A DNA stretch of 64,000 nt, from positions 310,001-374,000 of the forward strand of contig DAOSDY010000003.1 in the NCBI GenBank assembly GCA_035362835.1. Direction: 5' to 3'. Both the position numbers and the translations under genes were made by a program. Positions 35,262 to 43,788 of the stretch are shown in pieces. Every line of letters begins with the position of its first letter. Position 1 is the stretch's first letter. The notes beneath the pieces were generated by a model that saw only the letters and a program-made list of their open reading frames with translations, had not been told where the DNA came from and did not search any database. This stretch comes from Melioribacteraceae bacterium (GTDB taxonomy: Bacteria > Bacteroidota > Ignavibacteria > Ignavibacteriales > Melioribacteraceae).

Positions 35262-35732
35262 TTATTTTATATATTTTCCGAAAACAATTAAATGATCATT
35301 TAGTTTATAGAAATCTCTTATCTCGGCCACTATCGAATAGTTATTCCTGAAATAGAAATTCCTTGTTGCTTCATAATTGTCTTTGGAAGATGTCTCTGCC
35401 AGAATCCATCTTCCGTTATTCTCTTTAACAAAACTTTCTGCATGGTTTATCAGCTTTTTCCCGACTCCTTTGTTCTGTGTCCTGTTATCAACAACAATCC
35501 AGAACATGTCGAATGTTCCGTCGGTAAGTGCTCTTTTACCCGTACAGTGATATCCCAGAATTTTTCCTTCCTCATCATAAACAAATACGTTATAGTATTC
35601 ATGATTCGGATTAGCAATTGCTTCATCGATCAATTCGACTGCAATTTTTTTCTCTTCGGTACTGAAATTATCAGTCCCTTCTATTATAGTTGCTATTTGT
35701 TCTCTGTCGTCAGATTGCAGCTTGCGTATCAT
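35262..35732 (-). CDS. GNAT-family N-acetyltransferase
   Basis: The 156-residue protein has the GNAT acetyl-CoA fold: IRKLQSDDREQIATIIEG at the start, the FDMFWIVVDNRTQNKGVGKKLI stretch with the Q/RxxGxG/A-type pyrophosphate loop (NKGVGK), and the final RNFYFRNNYSIVAEIRDFY. It sits between lysine 2,3-aminomutase and the ATP-grasp genes, overlapping the upstream ligase by 23 bases. Archaeal and bacterial AblB, which acetylates beta-lysine, is also GNAT, but AblB is clearly longer (about 270 residues), so this may be a functional analogue or may acetylate the ligated product. The substrate is inferred only from context. Confidence 0.85.
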   Translation of the reverse strand: MIRKLQSDDREQIATIIEGTDNFSTEEKKIAVELIDEAIANPNHEYYNVFVYDEEGKILGYHCTGKRALTDGTFDMFWIVVDNRTQNKGVGKKLINHAESFVKENNGRWILAETSSKDNYEATRNFYFRNNYSIVAEIRDFYKLNDHLIVFGKYIK

Positions 35733-36768
35733 ATTGTCTTCTTTCTAAAGCCAGCATTGTAAGCCGGTAAAGTAAATCTTCGTAATTAATTCCGGCAGCT
35801 GCAGCCGAACGGACAAATCCCGAATCTGGAGAAATATCGGGATTGGGATTAACTTCAATAACGTAAGGAATATTCCTGCTGTTCAATCTTATATCAACAC
35901 GGGCATAGTCTCTGCACTCAAGGGCTTTATAAGCATCCATTGCCATCTGCTCGATTTTTATTTTGAGTTTCTTTTCGAGCGGGGCAGGGCACTTCGGTGT
36001 AGTGTGCTTATAATAGATACTATCGGGCGACCATTTAGCTTCGTATGTTATAATTTTCGGAAGTTCATCGGGCAATCCGTCGAATCGTATCTCTGAAATA
36101 GGAAGGATCTGATCACCGAGTATTGCAACATTCAGCTCCCGGCCTTCAATATACTCTTCAATAATTACTTCCTGTTTGTATGTAGAGAACAGGTAATGGA
36201 GTCTCTGCTTAAGCGATTCATGATTCTCTACAACAGAGAACTCGGAGATGCCGATACTAGCATCCTCGCGCGCAAGTTTTAATATTGCCGGGTATCTGAG
36301 TAATAATTCTTTTGGAGTGGGAATGTGATTTAATTTTGCTATGTAATGTCTCGGTGTTTTTATTCCGTGCGAATTCAGAATCTGTTTTGTCCTGGATTTT
36401 ACCAGGCAATTGCCAAGACAGATCGGATTGTTTCCTGTATAAGGGATTCCTAAAAGATCGAACAATCCTGCTACATAACTCTCAAGATTCGAAACACCTT
36501 CAACTGATTCTACAAAATTGAGAATTACATCGGGTGAGTAATTATTTATTTTTTTAATTGCGGAACGGACATCGCTGTTTACCGGAAGTGTTTCTACACT
36601 TATATAACGTTTCGAAAGGATTTTCTGTATACTGTCGATCTGTTTCAGGAAATCGCGCTCGGAAAGATCGATGTTCTGATTTTCATCAGATATCTCCTTG
36701 CCGAGATAGTTGTTATAAAAACGGGTCGGCTCATTAAAACAGATTAATATTTTCCGGTCTACATTCAT
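35710..36768 (-). CDS. ATP-grasp ligase, D-alanine-D-alanine ligase-like (second of pair)
   Basis: The 352-residue ATP-grasp enzyme resembles Ddl. Visible are NFVESVEGVSNLESYVAGLF, LGIPYTGNNPICLGNCLVKS, YPAILKLAREDASIGIS (ATP-binding lysine), EVIIEEYIEGRELNVAILG, and the metal-binding C-terminal motif CRDYARVDIRLNSR then IEVNPNPDISPDSGF. Ddl proper has IEVNTLPGMT at that point, so the acceptor site differs. It shares layout with its neighbour at 36765 (overlap of four bases), which suggests duplication followed by divergence. The carboxyl and amine substrates are unknown. Ligation of beta-lysine is a contextual guess. Confidence 0.82.
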   Translation of the reverse strand: MNVDRKILICFNEPTRFYNNYLGKEISDENQNIDLSERDFLKQIDSIQKILSKRYISVETLPVNSDVRSAIKKINNYSPDVILNFVESVEGVSNLESYVAGLFDLLGIPYTGNNPICLGNCLVKSRTKQILNSHGIKTPRHYIAKLNHIPTPKELLLRYPAILKLAREDASIGISEFSVVENHESLKQRLHYLFSTYKQEVIIEEYIEGRELNVAILGDQILPISEIRFDGLPDELPKIITYEAKWSPDSIYYKHTTPKCPAPLEKKLKIKIEQMAMDAYKALECRDYARVDIRLNSRNIPYVIEVNPNPDISPDSGFVRSAAAAGINYEDLLYRLTMLALERRQYDTQAAI

Positions 36769-37829
36769 AATAAATTATGTCTCTTTGCCGCGGTTAAAAG
36801 AACTTTGTTTATCATCTCGTTGTATGTCATTCCGTTTGCGCGGGCAGCTTTCGGAAAACAGGAATTGTCTTCGGGCTTTGGCAGAATTCCCGGAAGCGGG
36901 TTAACTTCTATAATATTCGGCACACCTTTTGAATCCAGACGAAGATCTATTCTGCTCCAATCCCTGCATCTGAGAACCCTGTAAGTTTTGAGAGCAACAT
37001 CTTTAATCTTCTTTTCAAGCTTTAAGTCGATTTTTGCAGGACATGTGAAAATATTAAGAGGATTCTCTCTTGTATCTACCACCCACTTGGCTTCAAAAGA
37101 ATATATCGGCAGCAGGTTTCCGGGGAGCTGATCAAAATTGATCTCAACTATAGGAAGTACTTCAGTATCCGAATTATTTCCCAGTATGGCAACCGTAAAC
37201 TCTCTTCCCGGAAGATACTCTTCAATAATAAATGGCTGATCGTATTCGGCTAGATTTTCCTTCAATCTTACTCTCAGGTCATCAATATTATTGATATATG
37301 ACGAATTAAATATTCCTTTACCCGAGCCTTCAGAAACCGGCTTCATCATTACAGGAAAAGAGAGATTGAAATCCTTTAAGTCATCCACACTTTCAGCGAA
37401 CATAAAACGGGATGTAGGTACGCCGTTATAAGCAAGCACTTCCTTCGTTCTCGATTTGTCGAGACAGGTGGTAAGAGTTAACGGATCCGAACCGGTGTAT
37501 GGGATTGAAAGCATATCGAGCATAGCCGGTATCTGAGCTTCGCGGCTGATTCCGTTTGCACATTCGGCTACGTTAAAAACAATCTCGGGGCGCAACCGGC
37601 GGAATTTTTCGAATGCATCTTCGTTTGCTTCTATCATTGTTACATCGTGATGGAGTTCAAGAGCGTCTTTGATTGCGTTTATTGTTTCGAATGTATCCCA
37701 CTCGGCATATGTATCGTTGAACTGAGAAGAATTTTTTGATTTAAGAGAGAGTTGTGCGGATTCGAAAGAGGATTCTTCCGGTTTGACATTATATGTAAGC
37801 GCTACTTTTAATTTTTTATTTAGTTCCAA
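36765..37829 (-). CDS. ATP-grasp ligase, D-alanine-D-alanine ligase-like (first of pair)
   Basis: This is the first gene of the aminomutase operon, with 354 residues. The ATP-grasp features are VFNVAECANGISREAQIPAM, LSIPYTGSDPLTLTTCLDKS, FPVMMKPVSEGSGKGIF, FIIEEYLPGREFTVAILG, CRDWSRIDLRLDSKG and IIEVNPLPGILPKP. It is closer to Ddl than its neighbour because it keeps the NPLPG turn. A housekeeping Ddl would normally sit with mur genes, which are absent here. The only available start is a TTG at 37829. The reading frame is open upstream without ATG or GTG, so the N-terminus is somewhat uncertain. Confidence 0.82.
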   Translation of the reverse strand: MELNKKLKVALTYNVKPEESSFESAQLSLKSKNSSQFNDTYAEWDTFETINAIKDALELHHDVTMIEANEDAFEKFRRLRPEIVFNVAECANGISREAQIPAMLDMLSIPYTGSDPLTLTTCLDKSRTKEVLAYNGVPTSRFMFAESVDDLKDFNLSFPVMMKPVSEGSGKGIFNSSYINNIDDLRVRLKENLAEYDQPFIIEEYLPGREFTVAILGNNSDTEVLPIVEINFDQLPGNLLPIYSFEAKWVVDTRENPLNIFTCPAKIDLKLEKKIKDVALKTYRVLRCRDWSRIDLRLDSKGVPNIIEVNPLPGILPKPEDNSCFPKAARANGMTYNEMINKVLLTAAKRHNLL

Positions 37830-37864
37830 GGAACTGATACAGAATTCCTTCCAATCTTTGCTTA

Positions 37865-37895
37865 CTAATATAACTATTAAAAAATTTTTTGCAAG
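37865..37895 (-). promoter_or_regulatory. Promoter candidate for the ATP-grasp/GNAT/aminomutase operon
   Basis: On the minus strand CTTG (37895-37892), a 19-base A/T-tract spacer (AAAAAATTTTTT inside) and TATATTAG (37872-37865) resemble TTTG-N19-TAnnTTTG with two mismatches. Transcription would start near 37857, about 28 bases before the TTG start. It lies in the 134-base gap after recG, which otherwise shows only A- and T-runs. Confidence 0.4.
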
Positions 37896-37963
37896 TTTGG
37901 GAGCGAAATTTTTTTTTGGTGTGAGATAGAGATGTCGTTAAAAAATTTTTGCGGATCTCGGGT

Positions 37964-40141
37964 TCATGCGATCTGTGACAGAAGAATGTTGCTCGAGAAA
38001 TTTTCCCGGAGATTTTTTTTTATGACTGAATTTTTATCCCTGTCAAGTGTAGGATCGTCGTTTATAATTTCAAATGCAGTCTCGCGGGCGGAAACTAGAA
38101 GATCAAAGTCAGAAACAATGTTGGCATATCTGAATTCTGGAAGACCGCTCTGCTTCGTTCCGAAGATGTCACCTGTTCCTCTCAGCTTCATATCGACTTC
38201 TGCCAGATTAAAACCGCTTGAGTTGCTGATCATCGCATTCAGTCTGATGATCGATTTGTTCCTCTCTATCTGTTCCGGCGAAAGATAATCGAAGTTAAAG
38301 CTGAACTGACCTGTTTTTACTGCCAGATCATCCTTCGTAATTAAAATGCAGTAGGCCTGCTTATCGCTGCGTCCAACTCTTCCGCGAAGCTGGTGAAGCT
38401 GCGAAAGCCCGAACCTGTGGGCATCGTTAATTACAATTATGTTCGCATCGGGCACGTCGATTCCGACCTCAATAACAGTGGTCGAAACCAATACATCATA
38501 TTTCTTTTCGGCAAATTCGGACATCACTTTTTCCTTCTGCCGCCAGTTCATCCGTCCATGTATCAAACCGATTTTTAATTCCTGGAGATGGTTCTGCTTA
38601 AGCTCGTTATAGTAAGTTTCGGCAGCTTTCAGTTCAAGCTTTTCGGATTCATCAACAAGCGGGTAAACCATGAACGTCTGGTATCCCGCACGGGATTTGT
38701 CGATTATAAAATCATATACATCATTTAATTTTTTCTCACCGCGTAGATAAGTCTTGACCGGTCTCCTGTTAAGAGGCATCTGATCGATAATCGAAACATC
38801 GAGGTCGCCGTACAAAGTCATCGAAAGGGTCCTTGGGATAGGAGTTGCTGTCATAACAAGTACATCCGGCTGGATCCCTTTTCTTATAAGTCTTGAACGC
38901 TGAACCACACCGAAACGGTGTTGCTCGTCGATAACCACCAGCCCGGGATTGTCGTATTCCACGTTCTCTTCTATAAGCGCATGTGTCCCGATAATTAAGT
39001 TGACTTCACCCGATTTAATCTGTTGCAGAAGTTTTTTCCGTTCGGATCTACTCTGTCCCCCTATTAGAAGTCCTACCTTCATTCCGAACGGTTCAAGCAT
39101 TCCGGTAATCCGTTTATAGTGTTGATCGGCGAGAATTTCGGTTGGGGACATAAGAATTGCCTGGTAGCCATTTGAAATGGCTATAAAGATTCCAATGAGT
39201 GCGACGATCGTTTTACCGCTCCCAACATCCCCCTGCAGCAGCCGGTTCATCGGACGGTCACTTTCAAGATCCTTTCGGATTTCAGAAAGTACTTTTAATT
39301 GCGAGGCAGTCAGACTGAATGGTATTGAAGCAAGAAATTTTTTTAACGGTTCGCTGCGGACTTTAAAAGCAATTCCGTTCCCTTTTTTCTTTAGAAATGA
39401 TTTTCGAAGAGCAACCATACATTCGAAATAGAACAACTCTTCGAATTTTATCCGTCTCCAGGCAGTTTCAAGCAGATCGGTACCGGAAGGGAAGTGAAGA
39501 TTTTGTATAGTTGAATTTATGTCAGGAAGCCCTTTTGCCTGGATTAAATCTTCCGGAAGCGTTTCCGGCATGTTGCCGGAATAATTTTCTACGGCAAAGT
39601 TAATTATCCTCCTCAGACTGAAATCACCCAGGTTTGCTGTCCGTAGTTCCTTTGGAACGCGGTAGAAGGGAATAATTTTACCTGTATGTAAAAAATCCTT
39701 CGATTCCTTTTCGGCTAACCTGTCGAAATCAGGATGAACGAACTGAAGATGTCCGTATTTGGTAAGAACCGGTTTTGCAGAGATTGCATAGTAATCACCG
39801 GGATTGAATATGTCCTTAAAATATTTGATACCCTGAAACCAGACGCATTCAAAAAATCCGGATCCGTCTTTCAACCTTAATTTGAAGATCTGTTTTTTAC
39901 CGTAGCGGATTAAATCTCTGCTAACTACTTCGCCGATAATTGTCACTTCACCTTCGTATCCTTCACGGATATGCTGAAGTACTTTAACACTGTTCAGAAT
40001 TGTTGAACGGTCCAGGTATCTGGAGGGGAAATACATCAACAAATCCCTGATTGTATTAATGCCGATTTTGGCAAATGATTCCGAACGTTTGGGTCCTACC
40101 GATTTCAAATATTGAACGGATTGCGAAAGAATATCGGGCAT
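37964..40141 (-). CDS. recG: ATP-dependent DNA helicase RecG
   Basis: This branch-migration helicase remodels stalled forks and Holliday junctions. The 725-residue protein has the N-terminal wedge/OB domain (SVGPKRSESFAKIGINTIRD, FPSRYLDRS, TIIGEVVSRDLIRYGKKQIF) and a superfamily 2 motor: LQGDVGSGKTIVALIG (Walker A), VVIDEQHRFGVVQR (DEQH box), VLVMTATPIPRTLSMTLYGD, VSTTVIEVGIDVPDAN and QLHQLRGRVGRSDKQAYC. It ends with the RecG wedge-like C-terminus. Length and motifs are normal. Confidence 0.97.
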   Translation of the reverse strand: MPDILSQSVQYLKSVGPKRSESFAKIGINTIRDLLMYFPSRYLDRSTILNSVKVLQHIREGYEGEVTIIGEVVSRDLIRYGKKQIFKLRLKDGSGFFECVWFQGIKYFKDIFNPGDYYAISAKPVLTKYGHLQFVHPDFDRLAEKESKDFLHTGKIIPFYRVPKELRTANLGDFSLRRIINFAVENYSGNMPETLPEDLIQAKGLPDINSTIQNLHFPSGTDLLETAWRRIKFEELFYFECMVALRKSFLKKKGNGIAFKVRSEPLKKFLASIPFSLTASQLKVLSEIRKDLESDRPMNRLLQGDVGSGKTIVALIGIFIAISNGYQAILMSPTEILADQHYKRITGMLEPFGMKVGLLIGGQSRSERKKLLQQIKSGEVNLIIGTHALIEENVEYDNPGLVVIDEQHRFGVVQRSRLIRKGIQPDVLVMTATPIPRTLSMTLYGDLDVSIIDQMPLNRRPVKTYLRGEKKLNDVYDFIIDKSRAGYQTFMVYPLVDESEKLELKAAETYYNELKQNHLQELKIGLIHGRMNWRQKEKVMSEFAEKKYDVLVSTTVIEVGIDVPDANIIVINDAHRFGLSQLHQLRGRVGRSDKQAYCILITKDDLAVKTGQFSFNFDYLSPEQIERNKSIIRLNAMISNSSGFNLAEVDMKLRGTGDIFGTKQSGLPEFRYANIVSDFDLLVSARETAFEIINDDPTLDRDKNSVIKKNLRENFSSNILLSQIA

Positions 40142-40211
40142 ATAGAAATTTTGTTTTGTTTCCGGTTAAATATAATAAATTAAACTTAAGGTGGGAAAAG
40201 GGAAAAGCAGA

Positions 40212-41213
40212 TTACTCAAGCTCGGGTTTCATATCCCGGGTCATGAGTTCGTAGGTTACTTTGATCGGGTCTCTATCCTCAAATAAAATTTTATAAACCG
40301 CCGAACAGATCGGTGTGGGAATTTTATGCTCCTGCGATAACTGGTGAACAGACCTGCAGGTTTCAACACCTTCGGCAACCATCTGCATCGATTTGAGTAC
40401 ATCTTTAAGTTTCTTTCCCTTGCCGATCTGCTCGCCTACAAATCGGTTACGGCTGTGCTTGCTCATACAAGTAACAATAAGGTCGCCCATACCCGAGAGA
40501 CCTGAAAAGGTTTCCGGTCTGGCACCGAGACCTATACCGAGTCGCGAGATCTCGGCTATTCCGCGGGTCATAATAGCGGCTTTTGTATTATCACCGAATT
40601 TTGCGCCGTCAATTATTCCTGCGCCCACAGCAATTACATTTTTAAGAGCTCCGCCATATTCAACCCCTAACAGATCGGTTGATGAATAAACGCGGAAATA
40701 CGAAGTAATAAAAGCCGATTGAATCTGTTTGGCGGTATTTTCATCTCTGGACGCTGCAACTACAGCAGTAGGGATTTTACGGCTCACTTCTTCGGCATGA
40801 CTGGGTCCGGAGAGGACTCCTACCTGCGAATCGCTTAAATGCTTAAGTTCGCTTTTAATTACCTGGGAGACAGTAAGTAGAGTCTCCTTTTCAATTCCCT
40901 TGGCCACACTTACAAAAGTCGTATTGCTGAAATCGTATCGTTTCATCTGGTGCATTACACCCCGGACAAACTGAGAAGGGACTGCAATGACGATCATGTG
41001 TTTGTTTACAGAACTCTCTTCGAGAGAGTGTTCTATATTTATTTCTTTAGGAATTTTAATACCCGGCAGGTAGATTTTATTTTCGCGGGAACGGTGGATT
41101 GTCTTAGCGTAATTTTTTTTGTATTCCCATAACGTAACCTGATGGCCGTTATGATGAAGAAGAATAGCTAAAGTGGTACCCCAGCCACCGGCTCCGAGAA
41201 CCGATATTCTCAT
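40212..41213 (-). CDS. gpsA: Glycerol-3-phosphate dehydrogenase [NAD(P)+]
   Basis: This enzyme reduces dihydroxyacetone phosphate to sn-glycerol 3-phosphate, the backbone for phospholipids. The 333-residue enzyme starts with the nucleotide-binding loop VLGAGGWGTTLAILLHHNGH and shows GVLSGPSHAEEV, the catalytic lysine in EYGGALKNVIAVGAGI, MTRGIAEISRLG and the TFSGLSGMGDLIVTC segment. All are family hallmarks. It follows plsY by seven bases on the same strand, so the product of this enzyme is the substrate of its neighbour. Confidence 0.97.
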   Translation of the reverse strand: MRISVLGAGGWGTTLAILLHHNGHQVTLWEYKKNYAKTIHRSRENKIYLPGIKIPKEINIEHSLEESSVNKHMIVIAVPSQFVRGVMHQMKRYDFSNTTFVSVAKGIEKETLLTVSQVIKSELKHLSDSQVGVLSGPSHAEEVSRKIPTAVVAASRDENTAKQIQSAFITSYFRVYSSTDLLGVEYGGALKNVIAVGAGIIDGAKFGDNTKAAIMTRGIAEISRLGIGLGARPETFSGLSGMGDLIVTCMSKHSRNRFVGEQIGKGKKLKDVLKSMQMVAEGVETCRSVHQLSQEHKIPTPICSAVYKILFEDRDPIKVTYELMTRDMKPELE

Positions 41214-41220
41214 AGTCTAA

Positions 41221-41883
41221 TTATTTCTTGTTGAACAAAGAGATCTTGCTTTCGCTTCCTTTAATAAGACGGTCGATGTTCTTCCTGTGTGTATAAAGCA
41301 CAAGAAGTACCAGACCGACCACAAAAGGAAGAATAGTCTGGTATCCGGGAATTTCGACACCGAAAATATTCTCTCTTACCACCAGAATTATTGGTAGTGA
41401 AACTGCAGCCATCATTGAACCGAGAGAAATGTATCTGGATAGAGTAACTGTAAGAGTAAATACTGCCAGAGCTAAAAGCATATCAATTGTTATGAGTGTA
41501 ATAAGGAATCCAAGTGCTGTAGCAATTCCTTTACCGCCTTTGAATCCTGCAAAGACTGTCCAGATGTGTCCTATTACTGCTGCAATACCACAAATTATCT
41601 GAACCAGAGTGAAATCGTCGAATGGAGTTATGTTACTGAATGGAAAACTATCAAGATATAGACGGGCAACAAGTACTACAGCGATGGCACCTTTAAAAGC
41701 ATCGAGAATGATCGTTAGAACTCCCCATTTCCATCCCAAAACACGGAATACATTTGTACCGCCGGCATTTCCGCTACCGTGCTGCCTTATATCAATACCT
41801 TTTAATAATTTACTTAGAATTATACTCGTAGGAATAGAACCAACCAGATAGGATAAAACAACTACAAAAATTAAATTAAGCAT
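41221..41883 (-). CDS. plsY: Glycerol-3-phosphate acyltransferase PlsY
   Basis: This integral membrane acyltransferase uses acyl-phosphate to acylate glycerol 3-phosphate, the first step of phospholipid synthesis. The 220-residue protein has five membrane helices and the three PlsY motifs: YLVGSIPTSIILSK, RQHGSGNAGGTNVFRVLG, and FAGFKGGKGIATALG. Residues after 195 form a positively charged cytoplasmic tail. It forms a two-gene unit with gpsA downstream. The acyl-phosphate-making PlsX is not in the window. Confidence 0.95.
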   Translation of the reverse strand: MLNLIFVVVLSYLVGSIPTSIILSKLLKGIDIRQHGSGNAGGTNVFRVLGWKWGVLTIILDAFKGAIAVVLVARLYLDSFPFSNITPFDDFTLVQIICGIAAVIGHIWTVFAGFKGGKGIATALGFLITLITIDMLLALAVFTLTVTLSRYISLGSMMAAVSLPIILVVRENIFGVEIPGYQTILPFVVGLVLLVLYTHRKNIDRLIKGSESKISLFNKK

Positions 41884-41958
41884 TACTACCGCCAGAAATT
41901 TGTCGAAAAATTATACAAAATGTACTTTATAAACAATTAAAAAGAGCACACAGTTCAC

Positions 41959-42633
41959 TCATTTTAGTATCTGACCGAAGAGTTTGAGATCGTCGTCACT
42001 GGTTATTTTGAAATTAAAACTCGATCCTTCTACTATTTTCACCTTAAAACCGGCATTATAGACAATCATCGACTCATCAGTCCCAAGGAAACCGTTTTTT
42101 TCGGCCTTTTTAATTGAGTCAATAAAAATATTGTATCTGAATACCTGGGGTGTCTGGACGTAATAAATTTGATTACGATCCAAATAAGAATCTACATCGC
42201 TGTTCCCTTTAATTAGTGTATCCTTTGCTTTAATAGCGACAACAGCGCTGCCAGATTCCATAGCGGTGTTAATCGAATTCTCTAAAATCTCTTCAGAAAG
42301 AAACGGCCTAACAGCATCATGAACAACTATAATATCATCTCCGGAGGCATTCAAGGATTTAACTGCATTAAAAACAGAATATTGTCTTTCACTGCCACCT
42401 TCAACCGGATCCCGCATTTTTGTAAAACCGTTTCGGATTTTTATTTCGTTTATAAGTGGAAAAAAATCCCGCTGTGCTGAAACTATTATTTCATCGATCA
42501 TTTTTGATTGTTGAAAAAGATCGATAGTATAGGCAATAAGTTCCTTTCCCTTGAACCGGAGATATTGTTTGGGAAGCGGGCTTGAAGTCCGCAACCCTTT
42601 CCCTCCGGACGGTATTATCGCAAAGACTTTCAT
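41959..42633 (-). CDS. ispD: 2-C-methyl-D-erythritol 4-phosphate cytidylyltransferase
   Basis: This is the third enzyme of the MEP isoprenoid pathway, transferring CMP to methylerythritol phosphate. Its 224 residues contain the nucleotidyltransferase start IIPSGGKGLRTSSPLPKQYL with the CTP-binding lysine, VEGGSERQYSVFNAV, VVHDAVRPFLSEE, YYVQTPQVFRY and TDESMIVYNAG. One difference from the usual SGxGxRM is the Gly-Lys-Gly-Leu-Arg-Thr variant. The ATG overlaps the queA stop by one base (TGATGA), so the two are coupled. Confidence 0.95.
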   Translation of the reverse strand: MKVFAIIPSGGKGLRTSSPLPKQYLRFKGKELIAYTIDLFQQSKMIDEIIVSAQRDFFPLINEIKIRNGFTKMRDPVEGGSERQYSVFNAVKSLNASGDDIIVVHDAVRPFLSEEILENSINTAMESGSAVVAIKAKDTLIKGNSDVDSYLDRNQIYYVQTPQVFRYNIFIDSIKKAEKNGFLGTDESMIVYNAGFKVKIVEGSSFNFKITSDDDLKLFGQILK

Positions 42634-43670
42634 CAGACTATCAGCATTGCATCGCCATAACTTAAAAAGCGATATCCTTCTTTCATAGCTTTCTTATAAG
42701 CTTTCATAATAAAATCGTAATCAGCAAAAGCAGCGGCAAGCATCAACAAAGTTGATTCCGGCTGATGGAAATTGGTGATCAGCTTTTTAGTTATCTTAAA
42801 GTCGTACTGCGGGAAAATGAATTTATCTGTCCAGCCGAAATTCGGTTTGGAAAATCCTTCGGCAGTAACGCTGCTTTCAAGAGCTCGGCAGGTACTTGTT
42901 CCAACAACAAATACATTTTTCTTATCCTGAAGGGCCTTGTTAATAACCTTTGCTGTTTCATCGGGGACTTCGAAAAATTCCGAATCCATTTTGTGTTTTG
43001 TAAGATCTTCAACCTCAACCGGTCTAAATGTTCCAAGGCCTATATGTAGAATTACCGGGACAATTTTCGCGCCTTTCTTTTCAACCTTTTTAATTAGAGC
43101 ATTCGAGAAATGGAGACCCGCTGTAGGAGCGGCAACCGATCCGTCCACTTCAGCAAAAATAGTCTGGTAATCATCCTTATCCTTTGGAGTTGTATCACGT
43201 TTAATGTACGGCGGCAGAGGGGTATGACCAATTTTTTCAATTGCTTTAAATATATCACCGGCATCCTCGTTGAAACGGACAGTCCTTCCTCTGGAAGTTG
43301 TGTTATCAATTACCTCGCACCAGAGTTTATCATTAAAATAGATCCGGTTGCCGATTCTAACTTTTCTGGCCGGGTCAACAATAACATCCCAGATATTCTC
43401 TTCCTTATTCAGTTCACGAAGAACAAAGACTTCTATTTTAGCATTTGTTCTTTCCTTTTTACCGAATAAGCGGGCCTGCATCACTTTAGTTTTGTTTACA
43501 ACAATCACGTCTCCTTTGTTGATAAATTCCAGAACATCGGAAAAGATTTTATGTTCGATTTCGCCGGTTGCACGATTGAGCACCATCATTTTTGCCTTTT
43601 CGCGCGGGGAGACCGGGTGTTTGGCAATCGCAGTTTTAGGTAGATTATACTTAAAATCTGATAACTTCAT
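42633..43670 (-). CDS. queA: S-adenosylmethionine:tRNA ribosyltransferase-isomerase
   Basis: This enzyme builds epoxyqueuosine at the tRNA wobble position by transferring the ribosyl part of SAM. The 345-residue protein starts with MKLSDFKYNLPKTAIAKHPV and has GDVIVVNKTKVMQARLFG, GHTPLPPYIKR, VAAPTAGLHFSNALI, ILHIGLGTFRPVEVE and ITNFHQPESTLLMLAAAFA, all QueA signatures. Ribosome-binding GGAG lies just before the ATG on the minus strand (AAAAAAGGAGTATAG then ATG), which fixes the start. It heads the queA-ispD unit. Confidence 0.96.
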   Translation of the reverse strand: MKLSDFKYNLPKTAIAKHPVSPREKAKMMVLNRATGEIEHKIFSDVLEFINKGDVIVVNKTKVMQARLFGKKERTNAKIEVFVLRELNKEENIWDVIVDPARKVRIGNRIYFNDKLWCEVIDNTTSRGRTVRFNEDAGDIFKAIEKIGHTPLPPYIKRDTTPKDKDDYQTIFAEVDGSVAAPTAGLHFSNALIKKVEKKGAKIVPVILHIGLGTFRPVEVEDLTKHKMDSEFFEVPDETAKVINKALQDKKNVFVVGTSTCRALESSVTAEGFSKPNFGWTDKFIFPQYDFKITKKLITNFHQPESTLLMLAAAFADYDFIMKAYKKAMKEGYRFLSYGDAMLIV

Positions 43671-43749
43671 CTATACTCCTTTTTTAATTTCTGATCGGTC
43701 CGTTAAAACGGAAACGAAGAATCTTCCAGAATTTATTTCAGATTCCTCG

Positions 43750-43773
43750 TCCTCCCGACCGAAGCCGGGAGGA
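43750..43773 (-). terminator. Hairpin with UUCG tetraloop downstream of ppdK, probable terminator
   Basis: On the minus strand a 10-bp stem (TCCTCCCGGC / GTCGGGAGGA, one G-U pair) closes a UUCG tetraloop with a C-G pair, a very stable fold. It begins 16 bases after the ppdK stop. No T-run follows, as for the pnp hairpin. Confidence 0.6.
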
Positions 43774-43788
43774 TTCAGAAGAACTTCA

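Noticed and set aside
34973..35350. 125-codon plus-strand frame across the aminomutase/GNAT junction
   Set aside because: It is antisense to two well-supported genes and has no family resemblance.
37879..37930. A-run and T-run after recG considered as an intrinsic terminator
   Set aside because: The AAAAAATTTTTT palindrome has no GC stem and the T-runs are not preceded by a hairpin. It fits better as the spacer of a promoter.
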